Part shown: one piece after another, positions 34,616-43,612 of the stretch | Position numbering within the stretch: position 1 is the stretch's first letter | Layout: every line of letters starts with the position of its first letter | Assembly (NCBI GenBank): GCA_029941905.1 | Contig: JAPYTQ010000012.1 | Location: forward strand, 57,990-121,989 | DNA: 64,000 bases | Source: JAHRVQ01 sp029941905 | GTDB lineage: Bacteria; Pseudomonadota; Gammaproteobacteria; Pseudomonadales; Azotimanducaceae | Direction: 5' to 3' | Translations under genes and position numbers: made by a program | The notes under the pieces: generated by a model | Databases searched by the model: none | What the model saw: the letters and a program-made list of their open reading frames with translations, nothing else | What the model was told of the DNA's origin: nothing

Positions 34616-36205
34616 TTAACTGACAATAGCCAGGTACTGCTCACGGATTTTATTGAGGTAAGTGTCAAAGTCATCCTCATCAAGCTGCTCGATCTGGTTC
34701 TGGTCCGCGATGGATTGGCTGGCTATGTGCGTGAAATATTCCAGCTCGGCCTTCGATAATGGCTGTTCCTGGAAATACGTCTTGTGTGCTAGCGTCTGAT
34801 TCATGGCAAATCGAAAAAACGGTACCGACTCTGATTGCATGTCCTGCAGGATTCGTCCGCTTGGGGTGAGGTCCGGATTTCGTAGTTTCTGCTGCTGCCT
34901 GAGAATACTTTGTTGATGAGCATCAGATCCGTTTTTTGCGACGGCGTCGAGTCGTGCGGCCAACGGTAACAGATCGGTTAGAATTTCCTGGCCCCATTGA
35001 GAAATTGTCCGCTGCCTGCCCTGATCATTCAGCAAGGTGGAGGGGTCACGTCCCTGGTGTACCACCTGGTTAACGTTTGACTTCACACTTTGGCACAAGT
35101 CGTCATCATGGCTGGGGCTGTCTATCAACAGGCAGTACAACAGGAACGTATTGAGAAAGTGAATTGTTTCATCGTCAATTCCCAGGGGCTGATAGGGGTT
35201 AACATCCAGAAGACGGACCTCAATGTACTCCACTCCTTCGTCCAGCAGGGTTTGTAGAAAATTGGCGCCTTTGGCAGGCACTCGTTTGGCACGAACCGTG
35301 GTGTAAAACTCAGCTTCTGACTGCAATATACAGTCGTTGACCTGTAGGTACTCGCCGTCTTTGCGGCTGCCGATATCGGTATAAGAACCAAAAGGCGTGA
35401 TCACAGCCCTGGCGATGTTACCGACATAGTTGTCCAGGCTGTTGTAGCAGATGTTCATCAGGTCGGACTGGGCATCGCTCTGGTAACCCAGATTACCGTT
35501 TCTTAGCGAGGTCGCCCCGGCTTTGTAAAGGCTGCCTTCGTCGAACGGGTCGAGGTTGTGTTCACGCCCCTTAACAAAGCTGTTACAAACGGCCGGAGAT
35601 GCGCCGCTGAGGTAAACAGCAAGCCAGGAAAAACGACGGAAATTTCTCATCACATCAAAGTAGCGTTGATTGCGATAGTCAGTGGTGTTCTCTGTGTTCT
35701 CGATTCGCGCCATTTCTTCCCAGAGTTTCCCGGTAAAAGAGAAGTTATAATGGACGGCACATATGGTCTGCATGGATCGGCCATAGCGATTACCCAGGCC
35801 GTTGCGGTAGGTGGTTTTTAGTTTGCCCAGGTTGGACGTGCCATAGTAGGCGAGAGGAATTTTGGATTCACCCTGCAGTACACACGGCATGCTGGCAGAC
35901 CAGAGTGATTCATCTTTCAGGCCGGAGTAGACGAATCGGTGGATATCGGTAAGTGTTTGCAGAGTCTCACTGACTGATTGTGAGACGGGAGTAATGAGCT
36001 CGAGTTGGGCCTCTGAGAAATCCGTCGTGATGGTGGGATGGCTGAGCTTGGAACCGAGGAAAGAGGGATGAGGAGCCCGGGCCAGGTTACCGTGGTCATC
36101 AACCCTGAGGGACTCCCGCTCAATGCCATGGTTGAACAACAGTGCTTGTGGGTCGACAGTGAGGAGTGCCTCGAGGCTCTTTTTGTATTCAGTGTTCTGT
36201 GTCAT
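34616..36205 (-). CDS. gshA: Glutamate-cysteine ligase
   Basis: A 529-residue enzyme of the proteobacterial GshA family, catalysing the first, rate-limiting step of glutathione synthesis. Motifs GIERESLRVDD, TDFSEAQLELITP, TYRNGLGNRYGR and YIEVRLLDVNPYQPLGID are characteristic. gshB is not in the window. Glutathione-dependent proteins (GST, HCCA isomerase types) occur elsewhere in it. Confidence 0.96.
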   Translation of the reverse strand: MTQNTEYKKSLEALLTVDPQALLFNHGIERESLRVDDHGNLARAPHPSFLGSKLSHPTITTDFSEAQLELITPVSQSVSETLQTLTDIHRFVYSGLKDESLWSASMPCVLQGESKIPLAYYGTSNLGKLKTTYRNGLGNRYGRSMQTICAVHYNFSFTGKLWEEMARIENTENTTDYRNQRYFDVMRNFRRFSWLAVYLSGASPAVCNSFVKGREHNLDPFDEGSLYKAGATSLRNGNLGYQSDAQSDLMNICYNSLDNYVGNIARAVITPFGSYTDIGSRKDGEYLQVNDCILQSEAEFYTTVRAKRVPAKGANFLQTLLDEGVEYIEVRLLDVNPYQPLGIDDETIHFLNTFLLYCLLIDSPSHDDDLCQSVKSNVNQVVHQGRDPSTLLNDQGRQRTISQWGQEILTDLLPLAARLDAVAKNGSDAHQQSILRQQQKLRNPDLTPSGRILQDMQSESVPFFRFAMNQTLAHKTYFQEQPLSKAELEYFTHIASQSIADQNQIEQLDEDDFDTYLNKIREQYLAIVS

Positions 36206-36290
36206 TCAAAGTGTTACCGGTCGTTATTAGTTTTTGCCGGAATTAAACCGACTGTTCAGCGTAGCAGGCACCCGGCCAGGGCGGCGCGTG

Positions 36291-36680
36291 TTAATCGAGG
36301 TTACGCTCGTGGAACCGATGGATAAGTCGGCGGTCTTTCTTACTCGGACGACGCGCAACATGAATATTACCCGCTGAGCGCCTCTGTTCTGTGATTCGCA
36401 AACGTAATTCGGTGCTTTCCGGTGTTTCACGATACAGGCGTTCCGCATCCGGGGCTCCACCACGTTTTTCTGACAACCCCATCACCACGACAGTTTTTTC
36501 ATCCCAGCCCTGCCTGATCTTGAGCTGATCTCCCAGGCGGAGTTCTTTACCCGCCTTGCCACGGACGCCGTCAATGTGAATTTTACCACCATCAATGGCT
36601 TGTTTTGCTTTCGCCCGGGTTTTAAAAAACCGGGCAGCCCAGAGCCATTTATCTAGCCTGACTTTTTGAAGTTCGTTCAT
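36291..36680 (-). CDS. hslR: Heat shock protein 15 (HslR), S4 RNA-binding protein
   Basis: A 129-residue protein whose first 60 residues form an S4 domain (VRLDKWLWAARFFKTRAKAKQAIDGGKIHIDG). The basic C-terminus (RRSAGNIHVARRPSKKDRRL) suits RNA binding. Hsp15 binds free 50S subunits carrying nascent chains and helps recycle them. It is a singleton here, divergent from cysQ. Confidence 0.92.
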   Translation of the reverse strand: MNELQKVRLDKWLWAARFFKTRAKAKQAIDGGKIHIDGVRGKAGKELRLGDQLKIRQGWDEKTVVVMGLSEKRGGAPDAERLYRETPESTELRLRITEQRRSAGNIHVARRPSKKDRRLIHRFHERNLD

Positions 36681-36853
36681 AGTACAATTTCTAATAGGTG
36701 CATATTCATTCTAGAAATAGCTGTCATCGGTCTGGTGCAGCAAGGTACCATCGACGGTATGAAGATCGTGTCAGGCTGAGGCGAACTACACTGGTATCCG
36801 CAAATTATTCACTTTCTTAAGCATATATTACGACGAGGTATTCTAACCTGATC

Positions 36854-37690
36854 ATGGAAAAATTACTGGAAGGTATCTCTTCGATTTGTCGTGAAGCCGG
36901 TCAGGCAATTCTTGAGGTCTATGATCGTGATGACTTTGGCATCGAAATAAAGTCTGATCAGTCACCGCTGACCGCAGCCGACCTCGCAGCGCAAAAGATA
37001 ATTGTTGCCGGTCTCCACACCCTGGCGCCTGATATCCCTGTACTGTCTGAAGAATCAGAACTGATATCTTTCGAGACCAGGCAGCAATGGTCCAGGTATT
37101 TTCTTGTGGACCCCCTTGACGGGACCAAGGAATTCATTAATCGAAATGGTGAGTTCACCGTCAATGTCGCATTGATTGATGAAAACAGGCCCATTCTGGG
37201 TGTCGTCTATGTACCGGTGCAAGATGTACTTTATACAGGCACCGTGCAGGGTGACAAAAAAAGCGCCACTGTTGAACGCGATGGTCAGCAGACACCAATA
37301 TCAACCCGGTCGATGAGAGATAGATCAACCCGTCAGGACACCTTAACGATCGTTGCCAGCAGACGACACGGCAGTGGTGTAATGGAAGAATGCGTTCAGG
37401 TTCTCGAGGAGGCCTTTACCCTGGAAACCAGGAATATTGGCAGCTCATTAAAATTCTGTTTAATCGCAGAAGGCCAGGCGGATTTATATCCTCGCCTCGC
37501 GCCTACTTCTGAATGGGATACAGGGGCGGCTCAAGCAGTCGTCGAGGCAGCAGGTGGATCGGTGGTAGATGCTTATTTCAATCCGTTGCAGTACAACACC
37601 AAAGACAATATCTTGAATCCGTTTTTCTATGTCTTTGCGGATCCGGATTTTGACTGGCCGAACAGATTGGAAACCGTAAGCAAGTCCTAA
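36854..37690 (+). CDS. cysQ: 3'(2'),5'-bisphosphate nucleotidase CysQ
   Basis: A 278-residue Mg-dependent phosphatase of the inositol-monophosphatase superfamily, which hydrolyses PAP left from sulfate assimilation. Metal-binding motifs are LSEES (Glu pair), VDPLDGTKEF (Asp residues) and the C-terminal SEWDTGAAQAVVEAAGG. Length and motifs match CysQ rather than SuhB. Confidence 0.92.
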   Translation: MEKLLEGISSICREAGQAILEVYDRDDFGIEIKSDQSPLTAADLAAQKIIVAGLHTLAPDIPVLSEESELISFETRQQWSRYFLVDPLDGTKEFINRNGEFTVNVALIDENRPILGVVYVPVQDVLYTGTVQGDKKSATVERDGQQTPISTRSMRDRSTRQDTLTIVASRRHGSGVMEECVQVLEEAFTLETRNIGSSLKFCLIAEGQADLYPRLAPTSEWDTGAAQAVVEAAGGSVVDAYFNPLQYNTKDNILNPFFYVFADPDFDWPNRLETVSKS

Positions 37691-37751
37691 AGAAATCATC
37701 TGACAAATCCATCTGACATAACTGCCTAACATAAACAATGGGGTGCAATAA

Positions 37752-38171
37752 ATGGCTGACAAGTCAAAAGTATCTTTGCCGATGCCAACGCCGGAAACGG
37801 AACATTTTTGGAAAGGTGCGAAGCAAGCAGAATTGAAATTACAAAAGTGTGGTGACTGCAGTCACGTCTATTTTCCGCCAAGGCCGTTTTGCCCCTCCTG
37901 TGCTTCAAGGTCAGTTGAAGTATTTACTGCGAGTGGAAGAGGCACCTTGTACAGTTATGTTATTAATCACCGGCCACATCCAGCTCACGATAATCCCTAC
38001 AGCATCGCAGTGGTAAGCCTGGATGAAGGCCCCAGGATGATGACCAACATCATCAACTGTCCCCAGACACCCGAGGCTTTGCAATTGGATATGTCCGTTG
38101 AAGTAATTTTTGAAGAAATGTCTGAAGAGATTTCTTTGCCGTATTTTCAACCATCCGCGACAGGAGCCTAA
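37752..38171 (+). CDS. DUF35 OB-fold/zinc-ribbon protein
   Basis: A 139-residue protein with an N-terminal zinc ribbon (CGDCSHVYFPPRPFCPSC, four cysteines at about 34-52) and a DUF35 OB-fold. Such proteins bind acyl-CoA and pair with thiolases or ketoacyl synthases as channelling or scaffolding subunits. The thiolase gene begins three bases after its stop, supporting a two-subunit complex. Confidence 0.88.
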   Translation: MADKSKVSLPMPTPETEHFWKGAKQAELKLQKCGDCSHVYFPPRPFCPSCASRSVEVFTASGRGTLYSYVINHRPHPAHDNPYSIAVVSLDEGPRMMTNIINCPQTPEALQLDMSVEVIFEEMSEEISLPYFQPSATGA

Positions 38172-38174
38172 CCG

Positions 38175-39320
38175 ATGAAATCGAATACAGTTGCTATCGT
38201 TGGCGCCGCAGAAACAACAGAACTCGGCAGATTACCCGATACCAGTCAAATACAGCTTCATGCAGAAGCCGCATTAAACACCCTGGCTGATGCAGGTTTA
38301 AAGTTGTCTGACATTGATGGTGTTGCAACCGCCGGGGAGTCTCCGACCGGCGTCGCGCATTATCTTGGTTTAACCCCAACATGGGTCGATGGAACATCTG
38401 TCGGTGGATGTTCGTTTATGTTACATGTGCGGCACGCTGCTGCAGCCATCAATGAAGGCTTGTGTAACACGGTGTTAATTACCCACGGCGAGAGTGGCCG
38501 CTCGAATGTAGGGCGAGGAGGGTTCCGAGGAGGTGGTGGTCGGAGCACATTGGCGGGCCAGTTTGAAGCACCCTACGGCGGTATGGGCCCAACAACTTCT
38601 TTTACGCTACCGTTTTTACGCTATATGAAGGAAACCGGAACCACACTGGAACAGCTGGCGATGGTGGCGGTTGTTCAGCGAGAGTGGGCTGGCCTGAATC
38701 CCCGGGCCACATTGCGTGATCCTGTAACAGTGGACGATGTGATGAATGACAGGATGATCGCTTACCCGTTTACGAAGTCTGAATGTTGCCTTGTGACCGA
38801 TGGTGGTGGAGCATTGATTCTGACAAGTGCCGAACGGGCAAAAGACTTGCCTCAAACACCGGTCTTCATAGTAGGCAGCGGTGAAAGTGTAGAAACGCCA
38901 ATGATCAGTCAAATGGAAGACTTCACAAGTTCCAGGGCCTTCCGGGTTGCGGGCAAAAAGGCGTTTGATGAAGCCGGGATCAAACATGACGATGTTGATC
39001 ACCTGATGATCTACGACGCTTTCGCACACCTGCCATTTTATGGATTGGAAGACCTGGGTTTTTGCGAGAAAGGAGAAGCAGGACCTTTTATCTCGGAGCG
39101 CAATACTGCCATTGGCGGCAAATTGCCACTAAACACTAATGGTGGTGGTTTAAGTTACATGCATTCCGGCATGTATGGAATGTATGCACTACAGGAAAGC
39201 GTCAGGCAAATGAGGGGAACTGCTCCTGCCCAGGTTGCCGATGCAAAAATCAGCGTTTGTCATGGCGTCGGCGGAATGTTTGCCGCTGGAGGAACAGTAA
39301 TACTGACCAACGATCCCTAA
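38175..39320 (+). CDS. Thiolase-family (SCP-x type) acetyl-CoA acetyltransferase-like protein
   Basis: A 381-residue thiolase-fold protein. The N-terminal AIVGAAETTELGRLPD, the nucleophile region SVGGCSFMLHVRHAAAAI (candidate Cys in GGCS) and the C-terminal NTNGGGLSYMHSGMYGM and CHGVGGMFAAGG match the lipid-transfer/thiolase group that pairs with DUF35. It lies three bases downstream of such a partner. The reaction (thiolysis or retro-aldol chain shortening) cannot be told from sequence. Confidence 0.86.
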   Translation: MKSNTVAIVGAAETTELGRLPDTSQIQLHAEAALNTLADAGLKLSDIDGVATAGESPTGVAHYLGLTPTWVDGTSVGGCSFMLHVRHAAAAINEGLCNTVLITHGESGRSNVGRGGFRGGGGRSTLAGQFEAPYGGMGPTTSFTLPFLRYMKETGTTLEQLAMVAVVQREWAGLNPRATLRDPVTVDDVMNDRMIAYPFTKSECCLVTDGGGALILTSAERAKDLPQTPVFIVGSGESVETPMISQMEDFTSSRAFRVAGKKAFDEAGIKHDDVDHLMIYDAFAHLPFYGLEDLGFCEKGEAGPFISERNTAIGGKLPLNTNGGGLSYMHSGMYGMYALQESVRQMRGTAPAQVADAKISVCHGVGGMFAAGGTVILTNDP

Positions 39321-39336
39321 CACACTTGCGGCTTTT

Positions 39337-39432
39337 AAATAGTGGTTCCTGGCAATATTTCTAAACGCTTGCCTGTCGATCTCGCTCGCGATATATAAAT
39401 CCTCGGAAAAGCTTGCAGCAAGGAACTATTTC
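39337..39432. repeat. Imperfect palindromic element (MITE-like)
   Basis: AAATAGTGGTTCCTGGCAA at the left and the complement of TTGCAGCAAGGAACTATTT at the right pair imperfectly around about 60 bases that include TCGCTCGCGA. It begins just after the thiolase stop. It may be a non-autonomous element; no second copy was noticed in this window. Confidence 0.45.
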
Positions 39433-39547
39433 ACACATCTGCTGACGAACTAGTGCCTGCAGGAAAAAGCCACAAGCAGTTTGTAAGATGAACCAGAGTG
39501 GGAGCACTCCCAGCGGTATTGAATAAGCGCCTTCATCATTTTGTTTC

Positions 39548-39780
39548 AGAGCCTTCAGCTGCTCTTGTTTAGGGAGAGAGCCTTCAGCTGNNNNNNNNNN
39601 NNNNNNNNNNNNNNNNNNNNNNNNNNNNNNNNNNNNNNNNNNNNNNNNNNNNNNNNNNNNNNNNNNNNNNNNNNNNNNNNNNNNNNNNNNAGGGAGAGAG
39701 CCTTCAGCTGTTCTTACAAAGGGAGAGAGCCTTCAGCTGTTCTTACAAAGGGGGAGAGCCTTCAGCTGTTTTATAAAAAG
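39548..39780. repeat. 29-bp tandem repeat containing an assembly gap
   Basis: Units of AGGGAGAGAGCCTTCAGCTG plus TTCTTACAA occur at 39691, 39720 and (shortened, diverged) 39749, and on the left at 39571 with an older partial at 39549. The 100-N gap spans 39591-39690. Copies are adjacent with no spacers, so this is a minisatellite, not a CRISPR array. Confidence 0.9.
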
Positions 39781-39931
39781 TGGTCTCAGCTAGCCAAGCT
39801 GTACGCGCATCCTTCCTGCCGAGGAGAACACTGTATATTCATACAGCTTAGGCTAGCGAGGGGATAAATATACCTACATTCGAATTCAAAGAAAAGGGTT
39901 GAAAAATGGAGAATCCTACACAGGTATTTCC

Positions 39932-39960
39932 TTGACATTTAGAAAAGAAAGCTAAGGTTA
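39932..39960 (+). promoter_or_regulatory. Weak promoter candidate far upstream of rpoD
   Basis: A consensus -35 TTGACA (39932-39937) is followed at seventeen bases by AGGTTA, a poor -10. If used, the rpoD transcript would have a leader of about 640 bases. Confidence 0.25.
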
Positions 39961-40469
39961 TGAAATCGCGAAGAAAAATCTTTTGAACTGATCGAAATTC
40001 TGAAAGTGAAAAATATTCTTCGAAGAAATTCTTGTTATGGCACGTAAATTGATCGACTTGGAGTGCTTGTGAGTGCTTTGTGAGTATCGTGTCAATTGAT
40101 CACATCAATGACTATGTTGGGCAAATCTGACAATTGTGCAAAAAACAACCGAATTCCGACCAAACGACCTGGGTTGAAAAAAATATGCCGGACAGGCGGT
40201 CAGTTTTTAGTACCCAAAGGTCTAATTTTCCTTTTTATTGAATTAGTTATGGACAATACGCAATCTGAAAAAGATAATGGCGAAATATGGGATTCAAGCT
40301 ATGGACATAGCTTATGGCTAGCCAATTATAGAGCGCAAAACTCAAAGTGTACAGGATTGTGTTGAGTTAACCCTTTAAAACTGGGAATTTGCCTGCATAT
40401 AGCTCTGATGTATAGAAGCTCTGGAAACTGCGAAGTATGGAATATCTTGGATATAGGAAGCCCTTGATT

Positions 40470-40610
40470 ATGGATAAGCTGTTAATTGTTGAAACTCTTA
40501 GTCTGGTTGAAACTCCTGTTATGGGAGCTCGTGATAAAGCAGACCTGGTTTTTCCTCATTTCATAAACATCGACTGTATCAAATCACTGAATGGAGCAAC
40601 TGCCTTATGA
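40470..40610 (+). CDS. Possible 46-codon upstream frame overlapping the rpoD start
   Basis: ATG 40470, preceded by AGGAAG, opens a 46-residue frame (MDKLLIVETLSLVETPVMG...) that ends with TGA at 40608-40610. That stop overlaps the rpoD ATG as ATGA, the arrangement used for translational coupling. It contains two GTTGAAACTC repeats. There is no homology I recognise, so it may be a leader peptide or chance. Confidence 0.3.
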   Translation: MDKLLIVETLSLVETPVMGARDKADLVFPHFINIDCIKSLNGATAL

Positions 40611-42523
40611 CTAGTAACCGCGAAGGAGATTTTGATTCTATCCTTGAAGATGATTCTCTTGATGGTTCCACAGAGAACCTTGAAGCCCTCGAGGCGCTCT
40701 CGGAAAATACTGGATTCCTCAATGAAGATGATTCTGAGGATGATTCAGAAGAATCCCGAATCAAGGTTTTAATCGACAAGGGAAAATCCCAGGGTTACCT
40801 CACCTATGATCAGTTGACAGAATCTCTGCCAAAAAATGTCACCGAGTCCGATGAGTTTGAAAACATCGTTCAAATGTTTGAAGAGATGGGCATCAGCGTC
40901 TATGACCAGGCACCCGTCATAACGGATCTAAAAGATGCCACAGGTGACGAAATCAGCCCAGAAAATGTTGCCCTGGCAACAGCTGAATCTGTTGTCGGCA
41001 AGACTATAGATCCAGTGCGCATGTACATGCGCGAAATGGGCACGGTTCCTTTGTTGACTCGGGAAGGTGAAATCACGATTGCCAAACGTATAGAGGATGG
41101 TATTCGTGAAACTATGGCTATCCTTTCCCGTTATCCGGGTGTCGTTAACAGAATAGTCGCCGAGTATGAAGCGGTTTGCGAAGAAGAAGGCGATCTCGGT
41201 GCCATCATTTGTGGTTTCCTCGATGTCGAAGACCAGATCCCCGACATGTCTGCGGTTGCCAAAGCAAAATCGTCCGGTAATTACACAGAAGATGAGAACG
41301 AAGAGAAGAAAGGCCTGGATGAAGAACTGGCCCATGCCCGATTCAGGGCAATTGTTAAGTATCGTGACAAGGTCAATAAGTTAATTGCACAGCACAGTCG
41401 CAGAGACAACAAAGTTGTTAAGGCGCAAGAAGAGTTGGCAGAAGCGTTTTCACTTATGAAGTTAATCCCGGCTCAAATGGACCCCTTACTGGAATTTGTC
41501 CGTTTTGATATGAGACAGATTCGAAAACAGGAAAAGGTTATTCGGGATCTACTGGTTTCCAAGTCAAAAATGCCGAAGGATAAATTCCTGGCCGGATTTG
41601 TCGGTCGAGAAACCGACATCAACTGGGTTGATGAATTAATTGCGAGCGACGAGCCCTTTGCGGAAAACCTGATTCGGTACCGTATATCGCTGCGTCATGC
41701 CCACAAGATTATTAATCGGATTGCTGATCGCACCCAGTTGGAAATATCTGAAATAAAAGATATCAATCGTCGCTTGTTTGTGGCGGTAGGCAATACACGA
41801 TCTGCAAAACGGGAGATGATCGAAGCCAACCTCCGCCTGGTTATCTCTATTGCCAAAAAGTACACGAACCGCGGGTTGCATTTTCTTGACCTCATACAGG
41901 AAGGCAACATTGGGCTAATGAAAGCGGTGGATAAATTTGAGTACCGACGAGGTTTCAAATTCTCTACCTACGCGACCTGGTGGATCCGGCAGGCGATTAC
42001 CCGGTCGATTTCCGATTTGGCGAGAACAATTCGAGTTCCGGTTCACATGATGGAAACCGTTAATAAACTCAACCGCCTGACTCGCCAACTCATTCAGGAG
42101 CTTGGACGATCGCCTACGATCGAAGAATTGAGTATCAAGATGGACTTGCCGGAGGAGAAAGTCCTCAAGGCCATTGATGTCGCCAAGCAACCTATCTCAC
42201 TCGAAACGCCTGTGGGAGAAGATGATGATTCCACCATGTGGAATCTGGTGAGCGATACATCTGCCGAATCACCAATGGACCACGCAACTGACAAGGGGTT
42301 GAAGGAAACCACCACCAGTGTTTTGACGGCGCTGACGGAACGAGAAGCGAAGGTCTTACGCATGCGTTTCGGTATTGATATGAATACCGACCATACGCTG
42401 GAAGAAGTTGGCCGACAGTTTTCAGTGACTCGAGAGCGGATTCGCCAGATCGAAGCTAAAGCGCTTCGTAAACTGAGGCATCCTGCGCGTTCAGAACGAC
42501 TGAGAAGCTTCATTGATCAATAG
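40607..42523 (+). CDS. rpoD: RNA polymerase sigma70 factor RpoD
   Basis: The 638-residue primary sigma factor. Region 1.1 (about 48-110, IKVLIDKGKSQGYLTYDQL) is preceded by an unusually acidic N-terminal extension rich in Asp, Glu and Ser. Region 1.2 is DPVRMYMREMGTVPLLTREGE. The non-conserved region spans about 165-400. Region 2 has FEYRRGFKFSTYATWWIRQAI, region 3 LNRLTRQLIQELGR, and region 4 the helix-turn-helix VTRERIRQIEAKALRKLRHP. GGAG lies upstream. The usual neighbours rpsU and dnaG are absent. The last codons GAT CAA TAG are the seed of a downstream tandem array. Confidence 0.98.
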   Translation: MTSNREGDFDSILEDDSLDGSTENLEALEALSENTGFLNEDDSEDDSEESRIKVLIDKGKSQGYLTYDQLTESLPKNVTESDEFENIVQMFEEMGISVYDQAPVITDLKDATGDEISPENVALATAESVVGKTIDPVRMYMREMGTVPLLTREGEITIAKRIEDGIRETMAILSRYPGVVNRIVAEYEAVCEEEGDLGAIICGFLDVEDQIPDMSAVAKAKSSGNYTEDENEEKKGLDEELAHARFRAIVKYRDKVNKLIAQHSRRDNKVVKAQEELAEAFSLMKLIPAQMDPLLEFVRFDMRQIRKQEKVIRDLLVSKSKMPKDKFLAGFVGRETDINWVDELIASDEPFAENLIRYRISLRHAHKIINRIADRTQLEISEIKDINRRLFVAVGNTRSAKREMIEANLRLVISIAKKYTNRGLHFLDLIQEGNIGLMKAVDKFEYRRGFKFSTYATWWIRQAITRSISDLARTIRVPVHMMETVNKLNRLTRQLIQELGRSPTIEELSIKMDLPEEKVLKAIDVAKQPISLETPVGEDDDSTMWNLVSDTSAESPMDHATDKGLKETTTSVLTALTEREAKVLRMRFGIDMNTDHTLEEVGRQFSVTRERIRQIEAKALRKLRHPARSERLRSFIDQ

Positions 42524-42675
42524 CCTCGATCAATAGNNNNNNNNNNNNNNNNNNNNNNNNNNNNNNNNNNNNNNNNNNNNNNNNNNNNNNNNNNNNNNNN
42601 NNNNNNNNNNNNNNNNNNNNNNNNNNNNNNNNNNNNGATCAATAGCCTCGATCAATAGGCTCGATCAATAGGCTC
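42515..42675. repeat. 13-bp tandem repeat containing an assembly gap
   Basis: Units of GATCAATAGCCTC or GATCAATAGGCTC run from the last codons of rpoD to the stop codon of the convergent enoyl-CoA hydratase. A 100-N gap covers 42537-42636. Two visible units precede the gap and three follow it. Confidence 0.9.
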
Positions 42676-43504
42676 ATTTGTCCTGGTAGTCCGGTGCTCT
42701 TTTCTCCATAAAAGCGGAGACGCCTTCACGCATATCGCCTGTCTGTGCAATTAAAATCTGTTGTCTGTCTTCCATGGCAACCACAGCTTCAAGGCTGGGC
42801 GCGTCGACGCTGATATTGAGGCACTCTTTCGTCAGCCTGACGCCAAGGGGTGAATTGCGAATAATATTGTTCGCCATTTCCAGGCCAGTATTGGCCAGTT
42901 CTTCACGAGGTACGACGTCGGATACTAGACCGCGCTGCAGCGCTCTTTCTGACGTAATAAAATTGCCCGTGAGGAGCAATTCTGATGCCAGGGAACTTCC
43001 TACCAGTCGTGGTAAAAAATAGCTGACGCCGACATCACAGGCGGAAAGCCCTATTCGGATAAATGCGGCATTCATCTTGATGCCAGGCGCAGCAATTCGA
43101 ATGTCGGAGGCGAGCGCAAGACCAAAGCCACCACCTGAGGTCGGTCCATTGAGCAAAGATATGATGGGTTGGGGCGCACGCCGCATTCGCATCATGATTT
43201 CACTCACCCGGCGCTGTACCCTCATGCCGGTGACAGGTCCCATGGCCTCGTCTTTGCGGTCTTCCTTCAGGTCAAGGCCTGCACAAAAACCACGCCCTGC
43301 GCCTGTTAACAGCACGACCCTGACACTGTTGTCTGTATAGAGCGCACCAAAGTAATGCTGTAGCTCGAGCATCATGGTGCGGCTCATGGAATTGAGCGAC
43401 TCGGGCCTGTTCAGGGTGACCCAGTCGATAGCGCCTTCTTTCTTGATAATGAGGGTGTCGTAGCTCCCATCGGGATTACTTCTGGGTTCATAGAAATCGG
43501 ACAT
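42674..43504 (-). CDS. Enoyl-CoA hydratase/isomerase family protein
   Basis: A 276-residue crotonase-fold enzyme. The CoA-binding/oxyanion segments are GAGRGFCAGLDLKED and LNGPTSGGGFGLALASDIRIAAP. The usual catalytic Glu pair is not obvious (SACDVGVSYFLPRLVG), so hydratase, isomerase and hydrolase activities remain open. Its stop codon overlaps the end of a 13-bp tandem array shared with rpoD. It is divergent from the PLP dehydratase. Confidence 0.85.
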   Translation of the reverse strand: MSDFYEPRSNPDGSYDTLIIKKEGAIDWVTLNRPESLNSMSRTMMLELQHYFGALYTDNSVRVVLLTGAGRGFCAGLDLKEDRKDEAMGPVTGMRVQRRVSEIMMRMRRAPQPIISLLNGPTSGGGFGLALASDIRIAAPGIKMNAAFIRIGLSACDVGVSYFLPRLVGSSLASELLLTGNFITSERALQRGLVSDVVPREELANTGLEMANNIIRNSPLGVRLTKECLNISVDAPSLEAVVAMEDRQQILIAQTGDMREGVSAFMEKRAPDYQDK

Positions 43505-43612
43505 GTTTGTTTATTCCCATTGATAAAACCCTGTGAGAATAAGTAATTTCTTGTGTGATTCACAGAGGGGCTGCACTATTGCCACCAAACACACGCTAGG
43601 AGATGCCGGGAA

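Larger units (their letters stand above)
39433..40469 (+). other. Long AT-rich region upstream of rpoD
   Basis: About one kilobase without a credible gene. It holds a hairpin TGGGAG-CA-CTCCCA near 39500, a 29-bp tandem array with a 100-N gap, a weak promoter (TTGACA 39932-39937) and an imperfect palindrome GTCAATTGAT-CAC-ATCAATGAC (40091-40112). Base composition is AT-richer than the flanking genes. A 38-codon frame beginning ATG GAC near 40250 lacks a ribosome site and is not called. Confidence 0.5.

Noticed and set aside
39548..39780. Repeat array as a CRISPR
   Set aside because: Units are contiguous with no spacers of unique sequence and no cas genes nearby.
39541..39867. Frame reading through the N gap before rpoD
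   Set aside because: It exists only because the unknown bases do not break the frame; the residues are repeat translations.
40096..40365. 89-codon frame upstream of rpoD
   Set aside because: No ribosome site, no family match, low-complexity AT-rich DNA.
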